Positions 24,850-32,058 of a DNA stretch of 64,000 nucleotides are shown piece by piece. A program made the position numbers and the translations under genes. Within the stretch, counting starts at the first letter, position 1, and each line of letters starts with the position of its first letter. The notes under the pieces are model-generated. The model was given only the letters and a program-made list of their open reading frames with translations, had not been told where the DNA came from and ran no database searches. The stretch is from Rhodoferax sp. Lineage in GTDB: Bacteria; Pseudomonadota; Gammaproteobacteria; Burkholderiales; Burkholderiaceae_C. Location: the NCBI RefSeq assembly GCF_030697375.1, contig NZ_JAUYQD010000069.1, positions 1 to 64,000 on the forward strand, in the 5' to 3' direction.

Positions 24850-26349
24850 AGACGTCTCCCGCCCTACGGCAAGGCCACGCAAGAATTCCACCAGGCCGGG
24901 GTCTACCCGTAGCGTGGCGGCCAGCGCACCGGCTTGGGTGATGTCTCGGGCAGTTCCAATGCTGGTTTGCAGTGCCGTGGCTTTCTGGTGCCAGCGTTGT
25001 GCACGCCGCTTCCAAAGCAGGGGCTGTAGTGCCTCAATTCCATACCGCAAACGCTTGGCGAATATGCGTATGCGGTGCTGGTCTTGTGCACCATGGGCGT
25101 CCTGGGTGGCCTCTTTCATACGCTGGCGCAAACGGGCAATGCGCCGCCGTGCCCATGGCCGCAACGGCATAGGCGCTTCGGTCGTGGTGTGGTCTGGCAC
25201 GGGGGGCTTTGTCAGCGCCTCCAGCCACTGCGTGGTGGCCAGCAGGGCCAGGCCGGTGGCCGGTGTTTGGAGTGCAATTCGCACGGACTTTCTCTGCCTG
25301 TCCGCCGCGGCGGACAGGGTGCTCAGCATGGTTTCGAAGCTTTGCACCCGTTGGGCATCACCTTGGGCATAGGCTTCAAGGAACGGGGGCAAAGTTTCGT
25401 TCAGTGCGACCTCCAGGTCCCGAAGTGTGCCCAGGTCGCTCAGGAATGGGCCCAGAGCCAACCACGGCGGGTTTGCTTGGGTGGGCAGAGCCGGTTTGAA
25501 AAGTCGCAAAGCACTTTTGAATCGGCGCCAACCGACACGGGCCTGGTGCACCACTTCGGGGGCATCTGAGGTGCATAAAACATGGAGGTTGGATGTGAAC
25601 TGGCTGAACATTTCTCGCAGCACCCGTCCCGCAGCCTCGTGCAATGCAAGCTCGCGGCCCAATTCCGGTGGCCTGGCCCGCACCGGTCTGTCCCATGTGT
25701 TTTGGGCCAGCGCATACCCGCGCTCCGCTTTGCTGGTGTTCGCAGGCAGCACCGCAATGGTGTTTGCAATGGCCTGGGCGGTATCAAACAGTGCGTCCGG
25801 CGTGCCTGACAGCAATTCAAACTCCAGTTCGCAGAGGGGGGCGCTGTGCCCGCAGGCCACGATCTGCCCTACATCCAGGGCCACTTCCACCGAACTGCCA
25901 TCGGGTCCGCGTACCAGCCAACTGCTGCGCTCAAAGCTGGTCGTGAAGCAGGGGGCCAGTGCCTGGAATATGTGCCCGTCTGGGTCTATCTGGGACCACG
26001 GTGTGGCCTCCAGCGCATGAAAATCCAGCGCCCCGTTGGGTACCGCCACTTCCCACTCCCCGCGCTGACTGAGCGCTGAATCGCTGGCACCGCCCATCTT
26101 GAGTGTTTGCAGCCACTGCGGGTTCTGGTCGCTGCCTACGCGCCTTAGGCGCAAGGCAATGCGGGCTTGGTGCAGGACTTGGTCCGGCGTGTCGTAGTAC
26201 ACATTGTGCAGATGCCTGATGCTTGCTTTCTTGCGCGATAGAAGTGCGGTCTTGGACAAGCGTTGTACCAAGCGCGACGGGTCTTGCGTTGGCACGGCCA
26301 GCTTGAGTTCAATTTCAGTGGGGCGGGGATTCGGTGCATCGGATTTCAT
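24742..26349 (-). CDS. CYTH-CHAD domain protein, triphosphatase-like
   Basis: A 535-aa two-domain protein. Residues 1-215 form a CYTH domain with the ExExK signature (Glu12, Glu14, Lys16 in TEIELKL) and alternating charged strands of the triphosphate tunnel. CYTH enzymes hydrolyse inorganic triphosphate or related substrates using divalent metal. Residues about 235-500 form a CHAD domain of His- and Arg-rich helices (HEAAGRVLREMF, HQARVGWRRFKSALRLF, HRIRIFAKRLRYGIEAL). CHAD domains bind polyphosphate. The start at 26349 is preferred because a GGGAG site precedes it. It is divergent from siaA, with the PhoB-like array between them, so it may be part of the same response. Its 3' end overlaps the M14 gene. 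Confidence 0.9.
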   Translation of the reverse strand: MKSDAPNPRPTEIELKLAVPTQDPSRLVQRLSKTALLSRKKASIRHLHNVYYDTPDQVLHQARIALRLRRVGSDQNPQWLQTLKMGGASDSALSQRGEWEVAVPNGALDFHALEATPWSQIDPDGHIFQALAPCFTTSFERSSWLVRGPDGSSVEVALDVGQIVACGHSAPLCELEFELLSGTPDALFDTAQAIANTIAVLPANTSKAERGYALAQNTWDRPVRARPPELGRELALHEAAGRVLREMFSQFTSNLHVLCTSDAPEVVHQARVGWRRFKSALRLFKPALPTQANPPWLALGPFLSDLGTLRDLEVALNETLPPFLEAYAQGDAQRVQSFETMLSTLSAAADRQRKSVRIALQTPATGLALLATTQWLEALTKPPVPDHTTTEAPMPLRPWARRRIARLRQRMKEATQDAHGAQDQHRIRIFAKRLRYGIEALQPLLWKRRAQRWHQKATALQTSIGTARDITQAGALAATLRVDPGLVEFLRGLAVGRETSSVPVLEGLGVKLSPVLRSGQPKVVATRRTRQKVQQ

Positions 26350-26403
26350 GTTTTCAGCGTCTCCCATAGATCCGCACAGTATGCCGCGAAGCACTCCACC
26401 GGT

Positions 26404-26454
26404 GCGTCATGAAAGCTTCATTGTGGCGTCACCCGCCCGTCATTTGGTTTGACT
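26404..26454 (+). promoter_or_regulatory. PhoB-like array, five half-sites, upstream of siaA-like gene
   Basis: Half-sites at exact 11-nt spacing: GCGTCAT (26404), GCTTCAT (26415), GCGTCAC (26426), CCGTCAT (26437) and a poor TTTGACT (26448). The known Pho box is tandem CTGTCAT-like heptamers separated by 4 nt. The array ends 31 bp before the ATG of the siaA-like gene and also lies in front of the divergent CYTH-CHAD gene. Binding is inferred from the pattern. Confidence 0.7.
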
Positions 26455-26485
26455 ATCGTCACTTTCATCCAACACAGGAGCAGCA

Positions 26486-27772
26486 ATGCTGACGATTGAA
26501 AGCCTCTACGAATCTCTGGCAGCCACCGCAGAAGATGACATGCCGGGCTCCACCGCCATGGTGACGCGGGCTGAGCAGATGGCGCATAGCCAGGAAGCCG
26601 CCTCTGCGGACACCAGCAATGAGCAGCTTCGGGAGATGTTTGCACGCATTGAGGGGGTTTCCACGATTGCGGTGGTAGAGAACGGACGTCCCATTGGCCT
26701 GGTCAATCGGCATGTTTTCATGGAGCAGTATGCCAAGCCGTACGCCCGTGATCTGTACGGCCGCAAGAGCTGTGTGGCCTTCATGGACAAGTCGCCGTTG
26801 ATCGTTTCGGTGTCCACGCCTGTGGAAGTCCTGGTCAAGGCGGCGGTTGCCTCGGGCGGCAAGGTTTTGGACGACGGGTTTATCACCACCCTGAATGGCG
26901 AATACCATGGGGTGGGTACAGGGTTTGGCTTGATGAAAGCCATGTCGGAGATTGAGGCCGAGAAGACACGGCAATTGATGGCCAGCATCAATTACGCCAG
27001 CCTGATTCAGCGCTCCCATCTGGTGGAGTCGGACCAGGTTTTGCGCCACGATGTGGGTGACTATGGTTTGATCTGGATGCCCAGGGATGTGGTGGGTGGT
27101 GATGCCTACTTTTTCCGAAAAGTGGCTGACGGCGTGTTTGGTTGTGTGTTCGATTGCACAGGACATGGCGTTCCAGGGGCGTTCATGACGCTGATTGTTT
27201 TGTCCTTTCTTGAGCAAGTGGTTGTTCCAGACGCCAGTGGCATAGACCCGGGGGCTGTTCTGGCGCAGATGCATGGGTACATCAAGCGGGTTTTGCGCCA
27301 AGAAGACCGTTCTGCCAGCGACACCGCATCGGACGAAAAAGCGTCCAACGATGGCCTGGATGCGGCTGCGTTTGTCCTGGCGGCCGACCACAGCGGGTTG
27401 CGTTTTGCGTCCGCCAAGTTGAGCCTCCTGGTAGCCCGAGAAAGCAGCGCCGAGATCGAAGTGCTGGATGCGGACAAGCACGGCATTGGCTACGCAGACA
27501 CGCCGCTTGCAACCCAGTGGACCACCCGCCAGGTTGCGCTCGGCCCCCAGTGCATGGTGGTCATCCCCACCGACGGTGTCATTGACCAGATTGGTGGCAG
27601 CAAGTCGATTGCCCATGGGCGCAGACGCTTGGTGCAGTTCATGGCAGAGCACCGGCCACTGGATGCCGCGCAATTGATGCGCACTTTCGACACCCATTTC
27701 TCCCAGTGGCAGGGCAGTCAAAAGCGCCGGGATGACGTGACGCTGCTGGCTTTTGGCACACGCAGGCGCTGA
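26486..27772 (+). CDS. siaA: SiaA-like PP2C/SpoIIE phosphatase with N-terminal sensor domain
   Basis: A 428-aa protein. Residues about 45-150 form a CBS-like sensor domain (RPIGLVNRHVFMEQY, YGRKSCVAF, LDDGFITTLNGEYHGVGTG). A linker follows, then a SpoIIE-type PP2C serine/threonine phosphatase at about 190-425, with the metal ligands in RDVVGGDAYFF, FDCTGHGVPGAF and DDVTLLAFG. In Pseudomonas the SiaA phosphatase dephosphorylates SiaC, which then activates the diguanylate cyclase SiaD. SiaA there has a membrane and HAMP sensor, so the soluble CBS-like sensor here is a different input. An AGGAG site lies 5 nt upstream. It is the first gene of siaA-siaB-siaC, one base before siaB. Confidence 0.87.
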   Translation: MLTIESLYESLAATAEDDMPGSTAMVTRAEQMAHSQEAASADTSNEQLREMFARIEGVSTIAVVENGRPIGLVNRHVFMEQYAKPYARDLYGRKSCVAFMDKSPLIVSVSTPVEVLVKAAVASGGKVLDDGFITTLNGEYHGVGTGFGLMKAMSEIEAEKTRQLMASINYASLIQRSHLVESDQVLRHDVGDYGLIWMPRDVVGGDAYFFRKVADGVFGCVFDCTGHGVPGAFMTLIVLSFLEQVVVPDASGIDPGAVLAQMHGYIKRVLRQEDRSASDTASDEKASNDGLDAAAFVLAADHSGLRFASAKLSLLVARESSAEIEVLDADKHGIGYADTPLATQWTTRQVALGPQCMVVIPTDGVIDQIGGSKSIAHGRRRLVQFMAEHRPLDAAQLMRTFDTHFSQWQGSQKRRDDVTLLAFGTRRR

Positions 27773-27773
27773 C

Positions 27774-28343
27774 ATGAACCTCAATACCTTCGAGGTCTTC
27801 CAGGCCCAGGCCCATGCTTCAGGCATCATTTTTTACCACAGTGGCGAGTTCAACAGCGCCATCATTACCGCTGCAGCCGAATCGTTGAAGCACCGTATGG
27901 AAGAGGCCGGTGCGTCCGGACCCGCCAAGCGCAAGTTGTTTTCCACGTTTGTGGAAATGGCGCAAAACATCGTTCACTACGCGGCCCTGCCCCCGGATGC
28001 GGAACCCGGTTGTGCTGTCGGAAAACCTGGAACGATCGGTATCGGAAAAAACGGAGACGACTATTGGGTGGTTTGTGTCAATCGGGTTGAGACGGCACAC
28101 ATTGCGCGCCTGTCCGAAAAGCTGGATGCCGTGCGCTCCATGAGTCTGGAAGACATTCGCAAGAGTTACCGCGCCCAGTTGCACAACACCGAGCATGAAA
28201 CAACGGACACCGTGAGCAAGGGGGCTGGCTTGGGCTGGCTCACCATCGCCCGCGACAGCAAACAGCCGTTGGCGTACAGCTTTTCTTCCGACCTTGAGTC
28301 CCAAGGAAAAACAGCCTTCTTTTTTGTCAAGGCCGTTGTCTGA
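27774..28343 (+). CDS. siaB: SiaB-like kinase (DUF6272 type)
   Basis: A 189-aa protein matching SiaB in size and position. In the Pseudomonas system SiaB is the kinase that phosphorylates SiaC, opposing SiaA. Features seen include FVEMAQNIVHYA (histidine-kinase-like N-box helix), a GKPGTIGIGKNGDDYWV strand pair and GAGLGWLTIARDSKQP, which resembles the G-box of an ATP-binding fold. The start at 27774 follows the siaA stop after 1 nt. An earlier in-frame ATG lies inside siaA and is less likely. Confidence 0.82.
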   Translation: MNLNTFEVFQAQAHASGIIFYHSGEFNSAIITAAAESLKHRMEEAGASGPAKRKLFSTFVEMAQNIVHYAALPPDAEPGCAVGKPGTIGIGKNGDDYWVVCVNRVETAHIARLSEKLDAVRSMSLEDIRKSYRAQLHNTEHETTDTVSKGAGLGWLTIARDSKQPLAYSFSSDLESQGKTAFFFVKAVV

Positions 28344-28387
28344 TCCGCGGCATACCCATTTTTGTCACCCTTTGAAGGTCTATCACT

Positions 28388-28774
28388 ATGCAAACTCTCA
28401 GAGCCGCCCGCACCGCAGTCACCCCCGAAATTGTGTTTTCACGTTTGGAAAACAAATTGTTGATTGATGGCGAGTGCTACCCCGAAAATCCGCTGCCGTT
28501 CTTTACCCCGATTGTGGGGGCCATCAAGGCCCACCTGGAAAGCCATCGGCCCGGCCAATTCGACGCCCATCTGCGTCTTCATTACGTGAACAGCGCGTCC
28601 ACCAAAGGACTTCAGACCATTATTTCCGTGCTGAATGATGCGGGGGAGAAGGGCACCACCGTTAACGTGTATTGGACGCACGATCCAGAAGACGATGCGA
28701 TGGAAGAGTTGGGGCAAGATTTGGTGGAGGATTTCGCCAACGTGATGCTGTTTCGCCAGCCCCTGGCGGCCTGA
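28388..28774 (+). CDS. siaC: SiaC-like phospho-switch protein (DUF1987)
   Basis: A 128-aa protein of the DUF1987/SiaC family. The typical motifs are present: a YPENPLPFFTPI segment near 31-42, and HYVNSASTKGL near 65-75, whose Ser69/Ser71/Thr72 cluster contains the expected phosphorylation site (Thr68 in P. aeruginosa SiaC). Unphosphorylated SiaC binds and activates the SiaD diguanylate cyclase. An AAGG site precedes the ATG and there is a 44-bp gap after siaB. It is followed by a hairpin terminator rather than directly by an intact siaD. Confidence 0.85.
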   Translation: MQTLRAARTAVTPEIVFSRLENKLLIDGECYPENPLPFFTPIVGAIKAHLESHRPGQFDAHLRLHYVNSASTKGLQTIISVLNDAGEKGTTVNVYWTHDPEDDAMEELGQDLVEDFANVMLFRQPLAA

Positions 28775-28803
28775 GCAACTGCAGTACACCGACGTTCCTT
28801 GGA

Positions 28804-28836
28804 TTGGGCTGCGACTTGCAGCCCAGCTGCATTTTT
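28804..28836 (+). terminator. Rho-independent terminator after siaC
   Basis: A perfect 7-bp stem GGGCTGC/GCAGCCC (28806-28812, 28818-28824) with a 5-nt loop, extended by T-A and T-G pairs, is followed by five T at 28832-28836. It would end the siaABC transcript before the 71-aa ORF. Confidence 0.65.
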
Positions 28837-28860
28837 GGAAAAGAGTATTGAGAAAAATCT

Positions 28861-29076
28861 ATGTCACGCCAATTCGACGATTCAATGCGCCGCTTCAATG
28901 AGTTCAAAGACCGGTTGGGGGAAGATGACCCTCTTGTTTCCCAGTGGCGCACCGAGCTTGACATGCGCAGGGCTTTTGAATCCCAGTACCCCGCCAGACT
29001 CGCTCCCAGCCAAGGCGAAGGCTTGGCGGCGGGAGACGCGACCAGGGTTGGAAAACGGTTGGAAAAATTTCAATAG
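28861..29076 (+). pseudogene. 71-aa ORF, possible truncated siaD start
   Basis: A short ORF after siaC. Residues 1-42 are hydrophilic and helical (MSRQFDDSMRRFNEFKDRLG, then DDPLVSQWRTEL), the kind of region that precedes the GGDEF domain in SiaD-type cyclases. From residue 43 onward the sequence is encoded by a GC-rich palindrome (29001-29040) and looks unrelated. No GGDEF domain follows before olsB. I read it as the head of a deleted siaD, but a free-standing small protein cannot be excluded. Only the position and character support the siaD link. Confidence 0.4.
29001..29040. repeat. GC-rich palindrome in tail of the 71-aa ORF
   Basis: Arms CTCCCaGCCAAG (29003-29014) and CTTGGCggcGGGAG (29022-29035) surround a 7-nt centre. 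There is no T-run, so it looks more like a REP-type element than a terminator. It marks the point where the ORF stops looking like a normal protein. Confidence 0.55.
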
Positions 29077-29136
29077 TCCAGCGGAACTGTTTCGACCAGA
29101 GGAATGTTGTTGCGCCCATGGACGATGGCCTGTACC

Positions 29137-29176
29137 GCGTCACCAATTCTTCACCAAACTGCCTTCTTCGGGTCAT
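29137..29176 (+). promoter_or_regulatory. PhoB-like array upstream of olsB-like gene
   Basis: Heptamers in 11-nt phase: GCGTCAC (29137), TCTTCAC (29148), CTGCCTT (29159, poor) and GGGTCAT (29170). This array is weaker than the others, but the register is exact. It lies 59 bp before the olsB-like ATG. Confidence 0.55.
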
Positions 29177-29234
29177 ATTGAATCAGCAAACTCCGTTACG
29201 AGTGTAGATGTTTCAACTATGCAAGGAGACTACG

Positions 29235-30059
29235 ATGCAGAACTTTGCCAAGCCCCATGCTGCGTCAGCCGTACCTTTGGCGGGCGTTATTTCACAAGTC
29301 CACGAAGATGTGCAGGCCCGGCAGGACCCGCGTCCCGGAATCGTGGTTTCCTGGGCGGTGCACCAGGATGAGGTGCGCGCTGCACAGCGTTTGCGCTTCG
29401 ATGTGTTTGCCGGTGAAATGGGGGCACGCTTGAGCACCCCTTTGCCCGGGCACGATGTGGACCTGTTTGACAACTACTGCGAACACCTGCTGGTGCGTGA
29501 CCAGGCAACACAGCAGGTGATTGGCACTTACCGGGTGTTGACCCCGGCCCAGGCCAAACGCGTTGGCAGCACCTACAGCGATACCGAGTTTGACCTGACC
29601 CGCCTGCGCATGCTGCGCGAGCGTATGGTGGAATTGGGCCGCAGTTGTGTACATCCCGACCACCGGCATGGCGGCGTCATCATGGCGCTGTGGGGCGCAT
29701 TGGCCGAGTTCATGGTGCGCAACCAGTTGGACACCATGATCGGCTGTGCCAGTGTGCCCATGCTGCACCAGGGTATTGTCAGTGGCGACGCTGCGGCCAG
29801 CATCTGGCGCCAGGTGCAAACCACGCATTTGGCGCCCATTGAATACCATGTGCGTCCCCGCTTGCCTTTGCCTTTGGACCAATTGAACTCCTCGTTGGAG
29901 GTCGAACCTCCTGCGCTTATCAAAGGCTATTTACGCCTGGGCGCCAAGGTGCTGGGGCCACCGGCTTGGGATCCAGATTTCAATTCGGCGGATCTGCCAA
30001 TGCTGATGCGCATTGCCGATTTACCAGCCCGTTACCGCAAACACTTTCTGGGGGCGTGA
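29235..30059 (+). CDS. olsB: Ornithine lipid acyltransferase, OlsB-like GNAT
   Basis: A 274-aa acyltransferase of the OlsB / acyl-homoserine-lactone-synthase-like GNAT fold. It transfers a 3-hydroxyacyl chain from ACP to ornithine, the first step of phosphate-free ornithine lipids. Seen are AAQRLRFDVFAGEMGARL near the N-terminus, the catalytic acidic segment DLFDNYCEHLLVRD, the cofactor strand VELGRSCVHPDHRHGGVI and a C-terminal PALIKGYLRLGAKV. The start at 29235 has AGGAGA 6 nt upstream; an earlier in-frame Met at 29208 has none. No olsA is seen beside it, although some organisms use another acyltransferase. It is the first gene of a three-gene run with tight overlaps. Confidence 0.85.
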   Translation: MQNFAKPHAASAVPLAGVISQVHEDVQARQDPRPGIVVSWAVHQDEVRAAQRLRFDVFAGEMGARLSTPLPGHDVDLFDNYCEHLLVRDQATQQVIGTYRVLTPAQAKRVGSTYSDTEFDLTRLRMLRERMVELGRSCVHPDHRHGGVIMALWGALAEFMVRNQLDTMIGCASVPMLHQGIVSGDAAASIWRQVQTTHLAPIEYHVRPRLPLPLDQLNSSLEVEPPALIKGYLRLGAKVLGPPAWDPDFNSADLPMLMRIADLPARYRKHFLGA

Positions 30060-30940
30060 TGCGCACCGCCTTCGATGCCATTGGCGCGGATTGGCAAGGT
30101 ATGGTGGCAAACGCGGCGGTGGACAGCGATGACGACGCTGGCCATCGGCGCTATCGGGCTGTGTTCATCTCCGACATCCATTTGGGTACGGCAGGTTGCC
30201 AGGCCAAGGCTTTGCTGGATTTCATGCGACACCACCCCAGTGACCACCTCTACCTGGTGGGTGACATTGTGGACGGTTGGCAATTGCGCCGCCGCTGGTT
30301 TTGGCCGCAGGCCCACAACGATGTGGTGCAAAAGCTCTTGCGCCGTGCGCGCAAGGGTTGCAGGGTGGTTTTTATTCCCGGCAACCATGACGAATTTGCC
30401 CGGGCTTTTGTTGGACACCAGTTTGGTGGTATCGAGGTATGTGAGGACACGGTGCATACCACCGCCGATGGCCGCACCCTGTGGGTGACCCATGGCGACT
30501 ACTTTGACGGCGTCATTCAGTGCGCCAAGTGGCTTGCCTATGTGGGCGATAACCTGTATGAGTTCACCCTCAAACTCAACCGCTATCTCAATAGCCTGCG
30601 TGCGCGCTTGGGTTTGCCGTACTGGTCTTTGTCGGCGTATCTCAAACACAAGGTCAAAAAGGCTTTGAATTACGTGACGGACTTTGAAGTGGCGGTGGCC
30701 AACGAAGCGCGTTCTCGCGGGCACAGTGGCGTGGTGTGTGGGCATATCCACCGTGCCGAAATGCGTGAGATCAACGGCACCTTGTACTGCAACGATGGTG
30801 ACTGGGTGGAGAGCCGCAGCGCCTTGGTGGAACATATGGACGGCCATCTGGAACTGGTATTTTGGGGTGGAACACCCCTTGTTTCGGGTGGAAGCAGCAG
30901 CCTATTGGCGACTCAGGCATTGAAGGAGACACACGCGTGA
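30059..30940 (+). CDS. Metallophosphoesterase, PlcP-like phospholipase C
   Basis: A 293-aa calcineurin-type phosphoesterase of the UDP-2,3-diacylglucosamine-hydrolase-like group. All five metal motifs are present: ISDIHLG, VGDIVDGW, PGNHDE, THGDYFDG and GHIHRAE. In marine bacteria and rhizobia this type, called PlcP, removes the head group of phospholipids to give diacylglycerol during phosphate starvation, and it is paired with a glycosyltransferase, Agt. The neighbour downstream here is exactly such a glycosyltransferase, overlapping by 4 nt. A role in LPS synthesis (LpxH) is the alternative, but the context argues against it. The start at 30059 shares one base with the olsB stop (TGATG). 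Confidence 0.85.
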   Translation: MRTAFDAIGADWQGMVANAAVDSDDDAGHRRYRAVFISDIHLGTAGCQAKALLDFMRHHPSDHLYLVGDIVDGWQLRRRWFWPQAHNDVVQKLLRRARKGCRVVFIPGNHDEFARAFVGHQFGGIEVCEDTVHTTADGRTLWVTHGDYFDGVIQCAKWLAYVGDNLYEFTLKLNRYLNSLRARLGLPYWSLSAYLKHKVKKALNYVTDFEVAVANEARSRGHSGVVCGHIHRAEMREINGTLYCNDGDWVESRSALVEHMDGHLELVFWGGTPLVSGGSSSLLATQALKETHA

Positions 30941-32001
30941 AACTGGCCCTCATTACGGATGCATGGCTACCCCAGGTCAATGGGGTTGTCACAACGCTGG
31001 TGGAATTGGTTCGGGAGATGGAGGGCCTGGGGCACCAGGTGGTGGTGATTCATCCGGGGCTTTTCAAGACCCGGCCCTGTCCGGGCTATGCGGGTATTGA
31101 CCTGGCAGTTCGGCCCGCCAAGGCATTGGCCCAGCAGCTGGACGAAATAGCGCCGGATGCCGTGCACCTTGCCACAGAGGGCCCGTTGGGCTGGGCGGCA
31201 CGGCGTTACTGCCTTCGGCGCAAACTGGCATTCACCACGGCCTTTCACACGCGGTTCCCAGAGATTTTGAAGGCTGCACTCAAAATCCCCCTGTGGCTGG
31301 GTTATGTGGTGTTTCGGCACTTTCACAGGCCTTCCAGTGGTGTGCTGGTACCTACGCAAAGCGTGCTGCGCATGCTGGAATTGCGGAGGTTTAAAAACCT
31401 GCGGAGTTGGACCCACGGTGTGGATATGAAATTGTTCAGCTACAAAGAGTCGCCGGAGGTTTATGCGCCCTTGGGAATACTGGCGCGCCCGGTGTCGCTG
31501 TTTGTGGGGCGGGTGTCGTATGAAAAAAACATCGATGCATTCCTGAAGCTGGATGTTCCGGGTACCAAGGTGGTGTGTGGCGTGGGGCCCCTGGAGACCT
31601 CTTTGCGCGAACGTTATCCGCATGTGCGCTGGCTCGGATTGTTGCCGCGCGATGAATTGGCACAGGTGTATTCGGCAGCGGATGTATTTGTCATGCCCAG
31701 CCAGTCGGAAACGTTTGGCCTGGTGATGCTGGAGGCCATGGCCAGTGGAACGCCGGTGGCAGCTTACCCCGTGGAAGGGCCCCTGGAAGTGGTCGGCAGC
31801 CCGGCCCAGGGGGGTGTGTTGGAAAAAGACCTTTCCGTGGGATGGTACAGCGCGCTGACGGTTCCCCGGCACGAGGCGCGCGCCCGGGCCATGGCATTCA
31901 GTTGGGCGTATGCTTCGTTGTTGTTCCTGGGGTACTTGGTGCCCGCAAGGCAGGGGAAAGTGTTGGATCCGGTTGTCATTACGCACAGTGCTGTCACATA
32001 A
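30937..32001 (+). CDS. Family-4 glycosyltransferase, Agt-like
   Basis: A 354-aa GT-B glycosyltransferase with the N-terminal opening TDAWLPQVNGVV typical of MgtA/GtfA enzymes and the C-terminal nucleotide-sugar site SETFGLVMLEAMASGTPV. After PlcP, Agt adds a sugar to diacylglycerol to make glycolipids that replace phospholipids. The start is a GTG at 30937 with AGGAG 8 nt upstream, overlapping the phosphoesterase stop. The stop codon lies inside the PhoB-like array of ppk. A mannosyltransferase role in another envelope lipid is possible. Confidence 0.85.
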   Translation: MKLALITDAWLPQVNGVVTTLVELVREMEGLGHQVVVIHPGLFKTRPCPGYAGIDLAVRPAKALAQQLDEIAPDAVHLATEGPLGWAARRYCLRRKLAFTTAFHTRFPEILKAALKIPLWLGYVVFRHFHRPSSGVLVPTQSVLRMLELRRFKNLRSWTHGVDMKLFSYKESPEVYAPLGILARPVSLFVGRVSYEKNIDAFLKLDVPGTKVVCGVGPLETSLRERYPHVRWLGLLPRDELAQVYSAADVFVMPSQSETFGLVMLEAMASGTPVAAYPVEGPLEVVGSPAQGGVLEKDLSVGWYSALTVPRHEARARAMAFSWAYASLLFLGYLVPARQGKVLDPVVITHSAVT

Positions 32002-32042
32002 CTGTCATTTGAACCGTCAACAATTCTTCATCTTATTGTCAT
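31991..32042 (+). promoter_or_regulatory. PhoB-like array upstream of ppk
   Basis: A near-perfect Pho box, CTGTCAC (31991) and CTGTCAT (32002) with a 4-nt spacer, is followed by a second in-phase set: CCGTCAA (32014), TCTTCAT (32025) and TTGTCAT (32036). There is one 12-nt step between the two sets. It overlaps the stop codon of the glycosyltransferase gene. Confidence 0.8.
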
Positions 32043-32058
32043 AGTCAGATTGGGAGCC

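Noticed and set aside
29118-29210. A 30-codon ORF just upstream of olsB
   Set aside because: It covers most of the 11-nt PhoB-like array, lacks a ribosome-binding site and has no recognisable character.
28799-29371. A 190-codon ORF overlapping the 71-aa ORF and the start of olsB
   Set aside because: It crosses the siaC terminator, the palindrome and the PhoB-like array and has no protein-like pattern.
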